Assembly: GCF_000801335.2 (NCBI RefSeq)
Contig: NZ_JSEH01000005.1
Coordinates: 124,001 to 188,000 of the forward strand
Direction of reading: 5' to 3'
DNA length: 64,000 nt
From: Desulfovibrio sp. TomC
Lineage (GTDB): Bacteria > Desulfobacterota > Desulfovibrionia > Desulfovibrionales > Desulfovibrionaceae
Position numbers and translations under genes: made by a program
The notes under the pieces: generated by a model
The model's database searches: none
Seen by the model: only the letters and a program-made list of their open reading frames with translations
Told to the model about the DNA's origin: nothing
Shown: positions 8,574-16,082 of the stretch, piece after piece
How positions within the stretch are numbered: the first letter of the stretch is position 1
How the letters are laid out: every line of letters begins with the position of its first letter

Positions 8574-9152
8574 GGCTCCTTCCTCTCGTTGCAAAGTGAC
8601 AAAACACAGGGACTTGCTGCGGGAGCCGGCCCGATTGCCGGATCACTTTTGCCGCGGGCCGGCCGCAAGGACCGGACCCGAGAGACGGCGGGCTGTCTGG
8701 CGAAGACGGCGGGCGGTCTCTTTGGGCAGGCGCGGCAGCTGCAATCGCGGCGAATCTTGGGCGAGTCCCGAAGCACAAACACTGGGGCGGCGCTCAAACA
8801 TCGAAGGGAAGCGCGTCTTGCGATACGCGGCGATGTTTCTTTGCCGTCTACACCATGCCGACGCACAGACTTCCGGCAAAGTCACCGGATGGTGAACGAC
8901 TGGTGTGTCCGGAGAGCGGACGCCGGCGGCGGCAGGAAGGAGATGTTGCTGCGGTTATCGTAAATACTGCAACTATTCCAGAGTCCAGCCTCGCTTGGGA
9001 AAAATTTCCTAATAGAGAAACGCTGCTTCGTAAAGGGCTCTTTTCCCGGAGCGGAGCAGGCCTGGGCCGCGGGCGGCGTCGGGGCCGTCCTGTGGCGGGG
9101 TCGGGGAAGCGGCGACGAAGACGATCGGCCGGGCCAGGGGAGGGCCAGCGGC
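8574..9152. other. Gene-free stretch upstream of the porin
   Basis: About 580 bases without a supportable gene; frames on both strands are Arg/Pro-rich shadows. It should hold the porin promoter and leader. A locally AT-richer patch near 8950-9030 is the most likely promoter area, but I could not identify a convincing -35/-10 pair or sigma-54 site. Confidence 0.5.
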
Positions 9153-9187
9153 AAAAAAACAGGGACCAGCCAGGCAGCCGGTCCCTG
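9153..9187 (-). terminator. Rho-independent terminator after the FAD-rhodanese gene
   Basis: Read on the minus strand: stem CAGGGACC...GGTCCCTG (9180-9187 with 9160-9167), followed directly by seven T residues (9153-9159). It lies 27 bases past the stop of the flavoprotein gene. It is a classical intrinsic terminator. Confidence 0.9.
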
Positions 9188-9213
9188 GAACAGGACAATG
9201 GCAGGCGTGGAGG

Positions 9214-10917
9214 CTAGACGTCCACGCCGGCGGCCTTGACCGCAGCCATGCCGCCCTCGACGCTGACCACCTGATGGAATCCGGCGTCGGTCAGGATGAC
9301 CAGCGCCTCGTAGGAGCGCGCCCCGGTGTTGCACATGAGCACAACCGGCTGGTCCTTGGGCACTTCGGCCAGGCGCTGGCGCAACTGGCCTTGGGGAATG
9401 TTGTGCCAGCGGCCGGGATGCTTGTCTTCCAGCGGACCGCCCTGGGTGTTTTCCCGGCAGTCGATGACGTGGATGCCGCTTGCGGCGTCATCCCAGAGCT
9501 GGGCGAATTCCGTCACCGAGATGCCCTTGTTCTGGCCGGTCAGAATGTTGTCCGCGGCGTTGCCCACGGTATTTAAGATGTCCATGGCTGCGGCAAAGGG
9601 CGGCGAGTAGGCCACTTCCACGTTGGAGATGTCCGACACGGTCGGGGCATAGGGCAGCATGGCGGCCACGGTGTTGATCTTGCCGATCAGCGCATCGCCC
9701 ATGACGCTGACGCCTTGCAGGCCAAGGACCCGCCGGGTGCCGCGCTCGGCCACCAGCTCAAGGGACATGAGGCCGTGCTCGGGGTAGAAATGCGCCCGGT
9801 CCACGGCCGTTATGTGGGTGGCCACGGCGTCGTAGCCGGCCCGCGTTGCCCCGGCCAGGGTCAGTCCGGTGCCGGCCACGCCCAGATCGAAGAGTTTGAC
9901 GCACCACGAGCCGACCACGCCGGCAAAGCGCGAGGAGGCGCCGGCCAGATTGTCGCCGATGATGCGGCCTTGCCGGTTGGCCATGGACCCGAGCGGCAGG
10001 TACATGGGCTGGCCGGTGACCAGATTTTTGACCTCGATGCAGTCGCCGCCGGCGTAGATGTCCGGGTCGGAGGTGCGCATGAATTCGTCCACCAGCACGC
10101 CGCCGCGCTCGGATACGGCAATTCCGGCCGCCTTGGCCAGCTCGGAGTTGGGCACGACGCCGACGGACACAATGACCATGTCGGCTTCGATGACGCCCTT
10201 GTCCGTCACCACCCGCTCGACCTTGCCGTCGCCCTCAAGGCGGGCCACCTGCTCGGACAGGTGAAAGACCACGCCCTTTTCCTCCATGTGCTTGCGGGCC
10301 ATGGTGGACAGCGCCGGGCCGGTGACCCCGGGCAGGATCTGGTCGAACAGTTCGATGACCGTGACGTCCAGGCCCCACATGTCGGCAAAGGCCACCGCCA
10401 TTTCCAGGCCAATGAATCCCGAACCGATGATGGCCACCGAGCCAACGCCCCCGGCCGCCACCGCCGCCTTGATGGATTCAGCGGCTTCCAGGCTGTCCAC
10501 GGTATGCACGCCGGCCAGATCAAGCCCAGCGATGGGGAGCTTTCGCGGCCGGCTGCCCATGGCCAGAACCAGCTTGTCGTAGGGGATGGTCTCTTCGCGG
10601 CCGGTCGGCAGATGTTTGGCCGTCACGGTCTTGGCCGCGCGGTCGATGGCCGTCACCTCGGTCTCGTTGCGGGCGTCAACATCCTTGACGTCGTGGAAGA
10701 ATTCCGGATTGCGCACCATATGGAAGGCGGTCGATTGCAGGCCGGTGATGTCGCTGACTTCGCCGGAGACGTAATAGGGAATGCCGCAGCCGCCGTAGGA
10801 GATGCGCGGACTGCGGTCGAGCATGATGACGTTGCTTTCCGGCTCAAGGCGCTTGAACCGACAGGCGGCCTTGGGGCCAAGAGCCACGCCTCCGATGATG
10901 ACGACTTGCTGCGGCAT
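9214..10917 (-). CDS. FAD-dependent CoA-disulfide-reductase-like oxidoreductase with C-terminal rhodanese domain
   Basis: A 567-residue cytoplasmic flavoprotein. The N-terminal FAD-binding strand (VVIIGGVALG) is followed by the single redox Cys, Cys44, in YGGCGIPYYV, as in CoA-disulfide reductases and NADH oxidases. The NAD(P)H-binding motif is VAIIGSGFIGLE, and the second FAD motif is IYAGGDC. From about residue 460 a rhodanese domain follows, with persulfide loop CNTGARS. Such fusions (Npsr/CdrB-like) reduce CoA-, poly- or persulfides with NADH, fitting a sulfur-metabolising organism. I chose ATG 10917 (AAGG 7 bases upstream, FAD motif at residue 5); the frame stays open far upstream across rsmI, which is spurious. 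Confidence 0.9.
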   Translation of the reverse strand: MPQQVVIIGGVALGPKAACRFKRLEPESNVIMLDRSPRISYGGCGIPYYVSGEVSDITGLQSTAFHMVRNPEFFHDVKDVDARNETEVTAIDRAAKTVTAKHLPTGREETIPYDKLVLAMGSRPRKLPIAGLDLAGVHTVDSLEAAESIKAAVAAGGVGSVAIIGSGFIGLEMAVAFADMWGLDVTVIELFDQILPGVTGPALSTMARKHMEEKGVVFHLSEQVARLEGDGKVERVVTDKGVIEADMVIVSVGVVPNSELAKAAGIAVSERGGVLVDEFMRTSDPDIYAGGDCIEVKNLVTGQPMYLPLGSMANRQGRIIGDNLAGASSRFAGVVGSWCVKLFDLGVAGTGLTLAGATRAGYDAVATHITAVDRAHFYPEHGLMSLELVAERGTRRVLGLQGVSVMGDALIGKINTVAAMLPYAPTVSDISNVEVAYSPPFAAAMDILNTVGNAADNILTGQNKGISVTEFAQLWDDAASGIHVIDCRENTQGGPLEDKHPGRWHNIPQGQLRQRLAEVPKDQPVVLMCNTGARSYEALVILTDAGFHQVVSVEGGMAAVKAAGVDV

Positions 10918-11157
10918 GATGTGTCCTTGTGTTTCGTGTTGTGGTCCAATCAGGCGTACGGCCCGCTGCGGGGCCGGAGTCGGAAAAAAACATACGCGCC
11001 TGCTCTGAAACACTGTTGTTGCAGGTGCGTACCAGAGGGCGGCGTCGTGGGCGAAACAGGAATAAATTAGGCCAAAGTACGGCCATGTCAATGGTCGGGC
11101 CTTGCCGGGAGCGGCTGGGGACTGTACCCATGGGGAGGGAAAAGGAGGGGTTTTTTC
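10918..11157. promoter_or_regulatory. Divergent intergenic region between the FAD-rhodanese gene and rsmI
   Basis: These 240 bases must hold the promoters for both divergent genes. On the minus strand a TGGTACG...TGCAA element (about 11019-11034) resembles a sigma-54 site, but its GG-GC spacing is 9 bases rather than 10. No other box is convincing. AAGGAGGGG at about 11141-11150 is the rsmI ribosome-binding site. Confidence 0.45.
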
Positions 11158-11997
11158 GTGGAGCAAGCCCTGGACGCAACGCTTTTCATCGTGGCGACGC
11201 CGCTTGGCAACGCCGGGGATTTTTCGCCCCGGGCCGCGGCCGTGGTGGCCGGGGCCGACGTGGTGCTGGCCGAGGACACCCGGCGCACCGGACAACTGCT
11301 CAAAACCCTCGGCATTTCGGCCAAACGGCTGATCAGTTTTCACGAGCACAACGAGGAGGCCCGACTGCCCCAGGTCCTGGCCATCCTGGCCGAAGGGGCG
11401 ACGGTGGCCCTGGTCTCCGACGCCGGCACGCCGCTTTTGGCCGACCCCGGCTACCGATTGGTGCGGGCCGCCCGGGAGGCCGGCTACGGCGTCTCCCCGG
11501 TGCCCGGACCCTCGGCCGTGCTGGCGGCCCTGTCGGCAGCCGGCATCGCCCCCTATCCGTTTTCCTTTCTGGGCTTTGTGCCGCGTTCGGCCTCCGAGGC
11601 CCGGGCCACCTTTGCCCGGTTTGGGGCCACCGGGGCCAGTCTGGTCTTTTTCGAGCGCAAAAACCGGCTCGGCGTGACCCTGGCCGCCGCCCTGGAGGCC
11701 CTTGGCGACCGGGAGTGCGTCATCTGCCGCGAACTGACCAAGACCTTTGAGGAGTTCCTGCCGGGTCGGCTGGCTGATTTTGCCGGGCGCGATCTTGAGC
11801 TCTTGGGCGAGGTGACGGTGGTCATCGGGCCGGGCAAAGCGGGCAGGTCGAGCGAAGACGAGGCCCGGGCCGTTGCCGCCGAGGAGGCGGCAGCCGGGCT
11901 TCGACCCAAAGAAACGGCCAGACGGGCGGCGGCGCGGCTTTCGGGATGGACCCTGAAAGAGGTTTATGCCATTTTGATGGACCAGGAAAACGGGTAA
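11158..11997 (+). CDS. rsmI: 16S rRNA (cytidine(1402)-2'-O)-methyltransferase
   Basis: A 279-residue SAM-dependent tetrapyrrole-methylase-fold enzyme, the usual RsmI length. Family motifs are LFIVATPLGNAGDFS near the N-terminus, VLAEDTRRTGQLL, ISFHEHNE, ALVSDAGTPLLADPGY (SAM site), and PVPGPSAVLAALSAAG. It 2'-O-methylates C1402 in the ribosomal decoding centre. The start is GTG at 11158, eight bases after a strong aaggagggg. The C-terminal tail (LRPKETARRAAARLSGWTLKEVYAIL) is also typical. A sensor kinase follows 19 bases later on the same strand. Confidence 0.96.
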   Translation: MEQALDATLFIVATPLGNAGDFSPRAAAVVAGADVVLAEDTRRTGQLLKTLGISAKRLISFHEHNEEARLPQVLAILAEGATVALVSDAGTPLLADPGYRLVRAAREAGYGVSPVPGPSAVLAALSAAGIAPYPFSFLGFVPRSASEARATFARFGATGASLVFFERKNRLGVTLAAALEALGDRECVICRELTKTFEEFLPGRLADFAGRDLELLGEVTVVIGPGKAGRSSEDEARAVAAEEAAAGLRPKETARRAAARLSGWTLKEVYAILMDQENG

Positions 11998-12016
11998 ACC
12001 GGGAGGACGCGGCCGC

Positions 12017-13570
12017 ATGGCGCAGCACAGGGGGGATTTTCCGGAATCGTACTGCGTGATCGACGCAGACGACCGGGAGTATCTGGTCGGCGTGGTGGGA
12101 ACCGGCCCGGGGTTCGACACCATCCTGGAGATCGTGGCCGGCGAGGAGTTTCATGAATTTCTGCCGCCCATGCATCTGGCCGGCGTGGTGGGCCTGGCCC
12201 CGGACGATCCCCGGCGCAGTGGGGCGCTTTTGGCCGGCGTGCCGGTCTATGCCGGGTATGCCGAACTTTTTGCCGCTTTCCCGGACATCAATCTGGTCGT
12301 GGAGCTGGGCAGCGGGTTCCCCCCCCGGGAGCTGGCCGCCGCCATGCCCCCGGGGGCTTCGCTCCTGGACCGCACGGGTTCGCTGTTCCTGTGCGCCCTG
12401 AGCAATGCCGTGTCGGTCGGGGCCCATTGCCGGATGCGTCTGGACCATCAAAAAGTGTTGCTCGAAGCCATTGTGGACGAGGTCCAGGAGGACATCGCCC
12501 TGCTGTCCGCTGCCGGAACGGTGGTCGATCTCAACCGCAATATCCTGCGCCGCCTGGGCAAGGCCAAGGACGAACTGGTGGGGCAGCCCTGCCGGGTCCT
12601 GCAAGCCGGTCCGGATGATCCGCCGCTGTGCGATCCCGACGATGTGGCCTGCCCCTTCCGGATAGCCCTGGCCACGGGCAAAAAGGCCGAGCGCCTGCAT
12701 ACTGCCGTTTCGGCCGACGGCCGGCTGCGCTACTACCGCACCTACACCTATCCCATTGCCGACCCGACCGGCCGCATCGGCCACGTGGTGGTTTTTCGCC
12801 GCGACATCACCGACCGCACGGTGGGTGAAATAAGCGCCCGCCAAGCCGAACGCATCGAGACCATGGGCCGGTTGTCGTCCTATCTGGCCCATGAACTGCG
12901 CAATCCCATGTTTGCCGCCGCCGGCTTTGCCCGGCGTCTGGCCGGCATGGAGGCATTGCCCGAGGCGGCCCGGGAGCGGGCCGGCATCGTGGTGGAGGAA
13001 CTGACCCGCATGGAGGCCATGCTCAAGCAGTTCCTGGAATTTGCCCGGCCGGTGGGGCAGGTCACGGGCGAGGCCGATGCCAACCGGGCCGTTGTGTCGG
13101 CGGTGGAGGCGGTGCGGCCCGAGGCCGAGAGCCGGGGCGTGGGCATCGCCGTGGCCCTGGTCCCGGGCGTGGCCGCCGTGGGCTTCGACCCGGCGCTTTT
13201 AAAGCAATGTCTGGTCAATTTGCTGCGAAACGCCGTGGACGCCATGCCGGGCGGCGGGCTGGTCACCGTCACCAGCGGCCGCGACGCCGACCGGGTCCGG
13301 GTGCGGGTGGCCGACAGCGGACGCGGCATCACGAGCGAGAACCTCGAAAACATGTTCAGCCCTTTTTACAAGGCCGAACATTGCGAATACGGCCTGGGGC
13401 TGGCCATGGTCAAAAAAGTCGTGGATGATTTCGGCGGGGCCGTGGAAGCCGTGGGCCAGCCCGGCGGCAGTTGCGCCATCACCTTGCACCTGCCGCCGGC
13501 CCTGGCCGGCTCGCCGGTCCCCGGCGAAACCGTGTTTCCTGCCCCCGCCCCGTCAGGAGGCCCACAATGA
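12017..13570 (+). CDS. PAS sensor histidine kinase, soluble
   Basis: A 517-residue protein without transmembrane segments. The N-terminal ~150 residues (GVVGTGPGFDTILEIV...) resemble an NAD-binding-like or unknown sensory fold. A PAS domain spans about 155-265 (VDLNRNILRRLGKAKDELVGQPC), with a Cys-bearing insert (CRVLQAGPDDPPLCDPDDVACPF). The kinase core has His292 in SSYLAHELRNP, N-box NLLRNAVDAM, G1 VADSGRGI and a short G2 (EYGLGLAMVKK). The start has GGAGG 10 bases upstream. The gene overlaps the next, an Hpt protein, by ATGA, so they form a phosphorelay pair; no receiver partner lies beside them. The stimulus is unknown. Confidence 0.9.
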   Translation: MAQHRGDFPESYCVIDADDREYLVGVVGTGPGFDTILEIVAGEEFHEFLPPMHLAGVVGLAPDDPRRSGALLAGVPVYAGYAELFAAFPDINLVVELGSGFPPRELAAAMPPGASLLDRTGSLFLCALSNAVSVGAHCRMRLDHQKVLLEAIVDEVQEDIALLSAAGTVVDLNRNILRRLGKAKDELVGQPCRVLQAGPDDPPLCDPDDVACPFRIALATGKKAERLHTAVSADGRLRYYRTYTYPIADPTGRIGHVVVFRRDITDRTVGEISARQAERIETMGRLSSYLAHELRNPMFAAAGFARRLAGMEALPEAARERAGIVVEELTRMEAMLKQFLEFARPVGQVTGEADANRAVVSAVEAVRPEAESRGVGIAVALVPGVAAVGFDPALLKQCLVNLLRNAVDAMPGGGLVTVTSGRDADRVRVRVADSGRGITSENLENMFSPFYKAEHCEYGLGLAMVKKVVDDFGGAVEAVGQPGGSCAITLHLPPALAGSPVPGETVFPAPAPSGGPQ

Positions 13571-13905
13571 GTGAGCACAGCCCGGATTGTATAGATATCC
13601 CCCGTCTGCGGCAGCGCTTCGATGATGATGAAGCGCTGTTGGCCGAGATTTTTGAAGTCTTTACCAAGGAGACCCCGATTCGCCGGGCCAGCATCGAAGC
13701 CGCCCTGGCTGACGGCGATCTTGAGAGGCTGACCGGCCTGGCCCATTCCCTCAAGGGTGTGGCGGCCACGCTTTTGGCCGAGCCTTTGCGCCAGGCCGCC
13801 CAAACCCTGGAAAAGGCCGCCCGGGCCGGCGACGAACCGGCTGTCCGGGCCGCCGTCGGTCCTGTCCTTGATCTGCTTGAGCGCACCATGGCCTGCCTGC
13901 CCTGA
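13567..13905 (+). CDS. Hpt domain phosphotransfer protein
   Basis: A 112-residue all-helical protein with the Hpt signature LAHSLKGVAATLLAEPLRQAA; the phospho-accepting residue is His60. It begins inside the stop codon of the PAS kinase (ATGA 13567-13570), which fixes the start and implies coupled translation. Hpt proteins carry phosphoryl groups between receiver domains, so the target is probably a hybrid or single-domain regulator encoded elsewhere. A strong intrinsic terminator closes the rsmI-kinase-Hpt unit. Confidence 0.92.
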   Translation: MSEHSPDCIDIPRLRQRFDDDEALLAEIFEVFTKETPIRRASIEAALADGDLERLTGLAHSLKGVAATLLAEPLRQAAQTLEKAARAGDEPAVRAAVGPVLDLLERTMACLP

Positions 13906-13939
13906 CGTTGCGTTCTGGGTTTCTTGGTCAGAGGCATAC

Positions 13940-13970
13940 GCCCCGTACCGGTCCGGTACGGGGCTTTTTT
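13940..13970 (+). terminator. Rho-independent terminator of the rsmI-kinase-Hpt operon
   Basis: Perfect 10-base stem (gccccgtacc 13940-13949, ggtacggggc 13955-13964), loop ggtcc, then six T residues. It is placed 35 bases after the Hpt stop codon. Confidence 0.93.
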
Positions 13971-14316
13971 CTGTTTTCCCTCTGGGTTGTGTCTCTGAAT
14001 ACGTGTAAGTGAATCATTTTATGAAGCGAAACATTTAACTGTTGTAGCGTGATGCGATTTGCGATACCGGCGAATGAGTTGATCGTTGTCGTCGGCCTGC
14101 TCCACAGTGCCTGCAAGAGAACGGCACGCGGTGCGGCAGGGGCAGTCCATCGCTCTTTCTGGCCCGGGGCGTTGTGCCGGTTGCTCATGTTCTTTGTCTT
14201 CGGGCGGATGTCGGCAGCAAGGCGAACGCGTTATTCCGGAATGTTGTGGCGGTGTCTGCATGGGGCAGGAGAAACCGGGCTTTGGCCAAGCCGGTTGGGC
14301 ACACAACGGAGGGGGT
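13971..14316. other. Gene-free leader upstream of the lipoprotein gene
   Basis: About 345 bases, visibly less GC-rich than the flanks. Open frames run through it in several phases, but none has a ribosome-binding site or recognisable product. It presumably carries the promoter of the lipoprotein gene; no clear promoter boxes were found. Confidence 0.45.
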
Positions 14317-15690
14317 ATGGAGATACTGCGTTTTGTCGCACTGGCAACGGTGGTCGTGTTGGGTTGCTTTGGATGTGCCATTAAAAACGAGGGGGCAATC
14401 TATTACCGCAAGACCGTGTCGCAACCGGTGGGCCAGACAAGCAAAGCAGGCGGTTCCGATGAGCTGGTGTTTGCCAAAAAGTATGCGCTTTCCGGAATTG
14501 GCAACGACACCTTGAGCAAGGATGATACGATCTCAATTTTTTTGAACCATGCCTGCATTGCCTCCTTTGCCGAGCTCCCCAATGTGGGGCAACTCGAAAC
14601 GTCTAAGACGACGCGGGGGGAAATCGCTATCGTGGCCAAAGTCACGGAGATGGCGACCAGCACATCCATGGATTTTACCAGCAAAGCTTCCGATGCGGGA
14701 CGGCTGGTCTACTACAATGACGACGTGCGGCGGCATCAGCCGCTGAATCTCTCCTTCCTGCCCATCTACGGACCACAGAAATACAATGGCCATCCGCTGG
14801 CCATTCAACTCTACATCCTTGAACTCGATGAAGGAAACAAGGAACAGTATGCCGGGCTGCTCGGCACCCTGGCCGGCCTTGGCTCCACGATCAATCCGGC
14901 GGCGGCCCCGATTCTGGGTGTTCTGGAGAAACTCGGCACCGCCTTTTTGCAAGGCAACCGCAACGATATTATCTTCCGTTATCACTTTATTTTGCTCCCG
15001 GAAGGGAACTCCCAACGTGTTGCCTACCCTGTGTTGGAGGCTGGAAACTACGTCCTGATCCGCAAGGAAAATCGCCAGACTGCGCCGAACTGGGACGCAA
15101 TGCGCTATGACCAGGGCAGCGGATTGGTCCATTGCCTGGGTGCGCAGGCCCTTCCGGCCGACGCCGGCTGCGTCAGCCCGCAAAACTGCGACGACACGTA
15201 TCTGACTCTGACCATTCTCAAAAACGTGGCCAAGGACACGAACATCACAGAAGCGGCCAAGACGCTCTCTGAGTTCATCACGGCAGAGTATGCCGAGTCC
15301 CAGGGACTCAAAGGCGTGAAGGAGGCCCTGGACGGCCTGAAAAATTTGCAAATTGCAAGCGGGCACCAGGCGCGCCTCGACGATCTCAACGCCCAGCTCC
15401 GGCTCATCGGCTCCCTTGACAGCGCAACCAATCGGCTTGGTTTCGCCCAGGCCTGTTGGAAGCTTGTGAATCGGCTGGACAAGGAGATCACTGCCACCGC
15501 CAGAGCGGAATCCAGCCAGACGACCACCGCCTCAGACACCCTGAAAAAGGCCGAATTGGAAGCGATCATCACCAAGACCAATGCCTTGAAGTGTTCGACT
15601 TCCACAGTTGCGTTGGACACGTTCAACGCCGGTACGCTGCTCAAAGAGATCCAGGCCAACTATGGGGCGGCGGTTGGCGCCAGCCAGTAG
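14317..15690 (+). CDS. Putative lipoprotein of unknown function
   Basis: A 457-residue protein that I do not recognise. The N-terminus is a lipoprotein signal (MEILRFVALATVVVLGCFGC) with a lipobox ending at Cys17 or Cys20, so it is probably anchored in the inner or outer membrane. The mature part is mixed alpha/beta, with a glycine/alanine-rich hydrophobic stretch around residue 190 (LLGTLAGLGSTINPAAAPILG) and a helical C-terminal third rich in Lys, Thr and Asn. ATG 14317 follows a ggaggggg site; upstream in-frame sequence does not resemble protein. Codon use seems less GC-biased than its neighbours, so it may be an acquired gene. It stands alone between two terminators. Confidence 0.7.
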   Translation: MEILRFVALATVVVLGCFGCAIKNEGAIYYRKTVSQPVGQTSKAGGSDELVFAKKYALSGIGNDTLSKDDTISIFLNHACIASFAELPNVGQLETSKTTRGEIAIVAKVTEMATSTSMDFTSKASDAGRLVYYNDDVRRHQPLNLSFLPIYGPQKYNGHPLAIQLYILELDEGNKEQYAGLLGTLAGLGSTINPAAAPILGVLEKLGTAFLQGNRNDIIFRYHFILLPEGNSQRVAYPVLEAGNYVLIRKENRQTAPNWDAMRYDQGSGLVHCLGAQALPADAGCVSPQNCDDTYLTLTILKNVAKDTNITEAAKTLSEFITAEYAESQGLKGVKEALDGLKNLQIASGHQARLDDLNAQLRLIGSLDSATNRLGFAQACWKLVNRLDKEITATARAESSQTTTASDTLKKAELEAIITKTNALKCSTSTVALDTFNAGTLLKEIQANYGAAVGASQ

Positions 15691-15716
15691 CTCTGCGATT
15701 GTCCGCCATCCTCTCC

Positions 15717-15749
15717 AAGCCCGCCTCGGCTCTGTCTGAGACGGGCTTT
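15717..15749 (+). terminator. Terminator after the lipoprotein gene
   Basis: Arms aagcccg (15717-15723) and cgggctt (15742-15748) pair perfectly, with further cctc/gag pairing inside, followed by a short t/c run. It lies 26 bases past the stop codon. Confidence 0.75.
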
Positions 15750-15887
15750 CAATTATTCAAGGATGTTAGGGTTGTTTTCTTGAGGTCGATTACGCTTTCG
15801 TAATCGAACGCGCAATTTTCGTAACCAGCCGCCTCTTCCGGGGTCGGTCAAACCCGCCAGCCCGCCCGGAGCCTGCTTCTCCGATTG

Positions 15888-15903
15888 TGGCACGATACCT
15901 GCT
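15888..15903 (+). promoter_or_regulatory. Sigma-54 (RpoN)-type promoter upstream of the glycan locus
   Basis: The sequence TGGCACG-ATAC-CTGCT matches the sigma-54 consensus TGGCACG-N4-TTGC(A/T) with a single mismatch. GG and GC are exactly 10 bases apart (the -24/-12 geometry). Transcription would start near 15914, giving a ~170-base leader before the GH-GT2 fusion gene. Sigma-54 promoters need an activator such as the GAFTGA-type regulator at 39529-40947, though no link between the two is shown. Confidence 0.65.
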
Positions 15904-15926
15904 ATAAGAGGCCCGCGAGCAGACGG

Positions 15927-15971
15927 CCACCCGGCCGAAAAATCCTGGAAATATCATTATATCCCGGGTGG
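15927..15971 (+). promoter_or_regulatory. Inverted repeat in the leader of the glycan operon
   Basis: Perfect 8-base arms ccacccgg (15927-15934) and ccgggtgg (15964-15971) bracket an AT-rich 29-base loop. It sits between the predicted sigma-54 start and the first gene. It could be a protein-binding site or an RNA leader structure. Confidence 0.4.
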
Positions 15972-16082
15972 TTGAAAAGGCTGCTGCACAGGCTTTGAAA
16001 AGTACGTCGCCCCATCCGGTTACCGGAACGGCAGACAGCACAATCGGGCGAAGATTCGCCCAACCCAAGGAGAAGGGGAGCT

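Noticed and set aside
8445-9217. Possible small genes in the porin upstream gap
   Set aside because: Frames there are Arg/Gly/Pro-rich, lack ribosome-binding sites and match no family.
11019-11034. Sigma-54-like element (minus strand) upstream of the FAD-rhodanese gene
   Set aside because: TGGTACG...TGCAA has only 9 bases between GG and GC; sigma-54 sites need exactly 10. A similar 9-base near miss lies upstream of the receiver-Hpt gene at about 41800-41815.
10918-12123. Upstream extension of the FAD-rhodanese frame across rsmI
   Set aside because: The FAD-binding motif starts at residue 5 from ATG 10917, which has a ribosome-binding site; the extension is antisense to an unmistakable rsmI.
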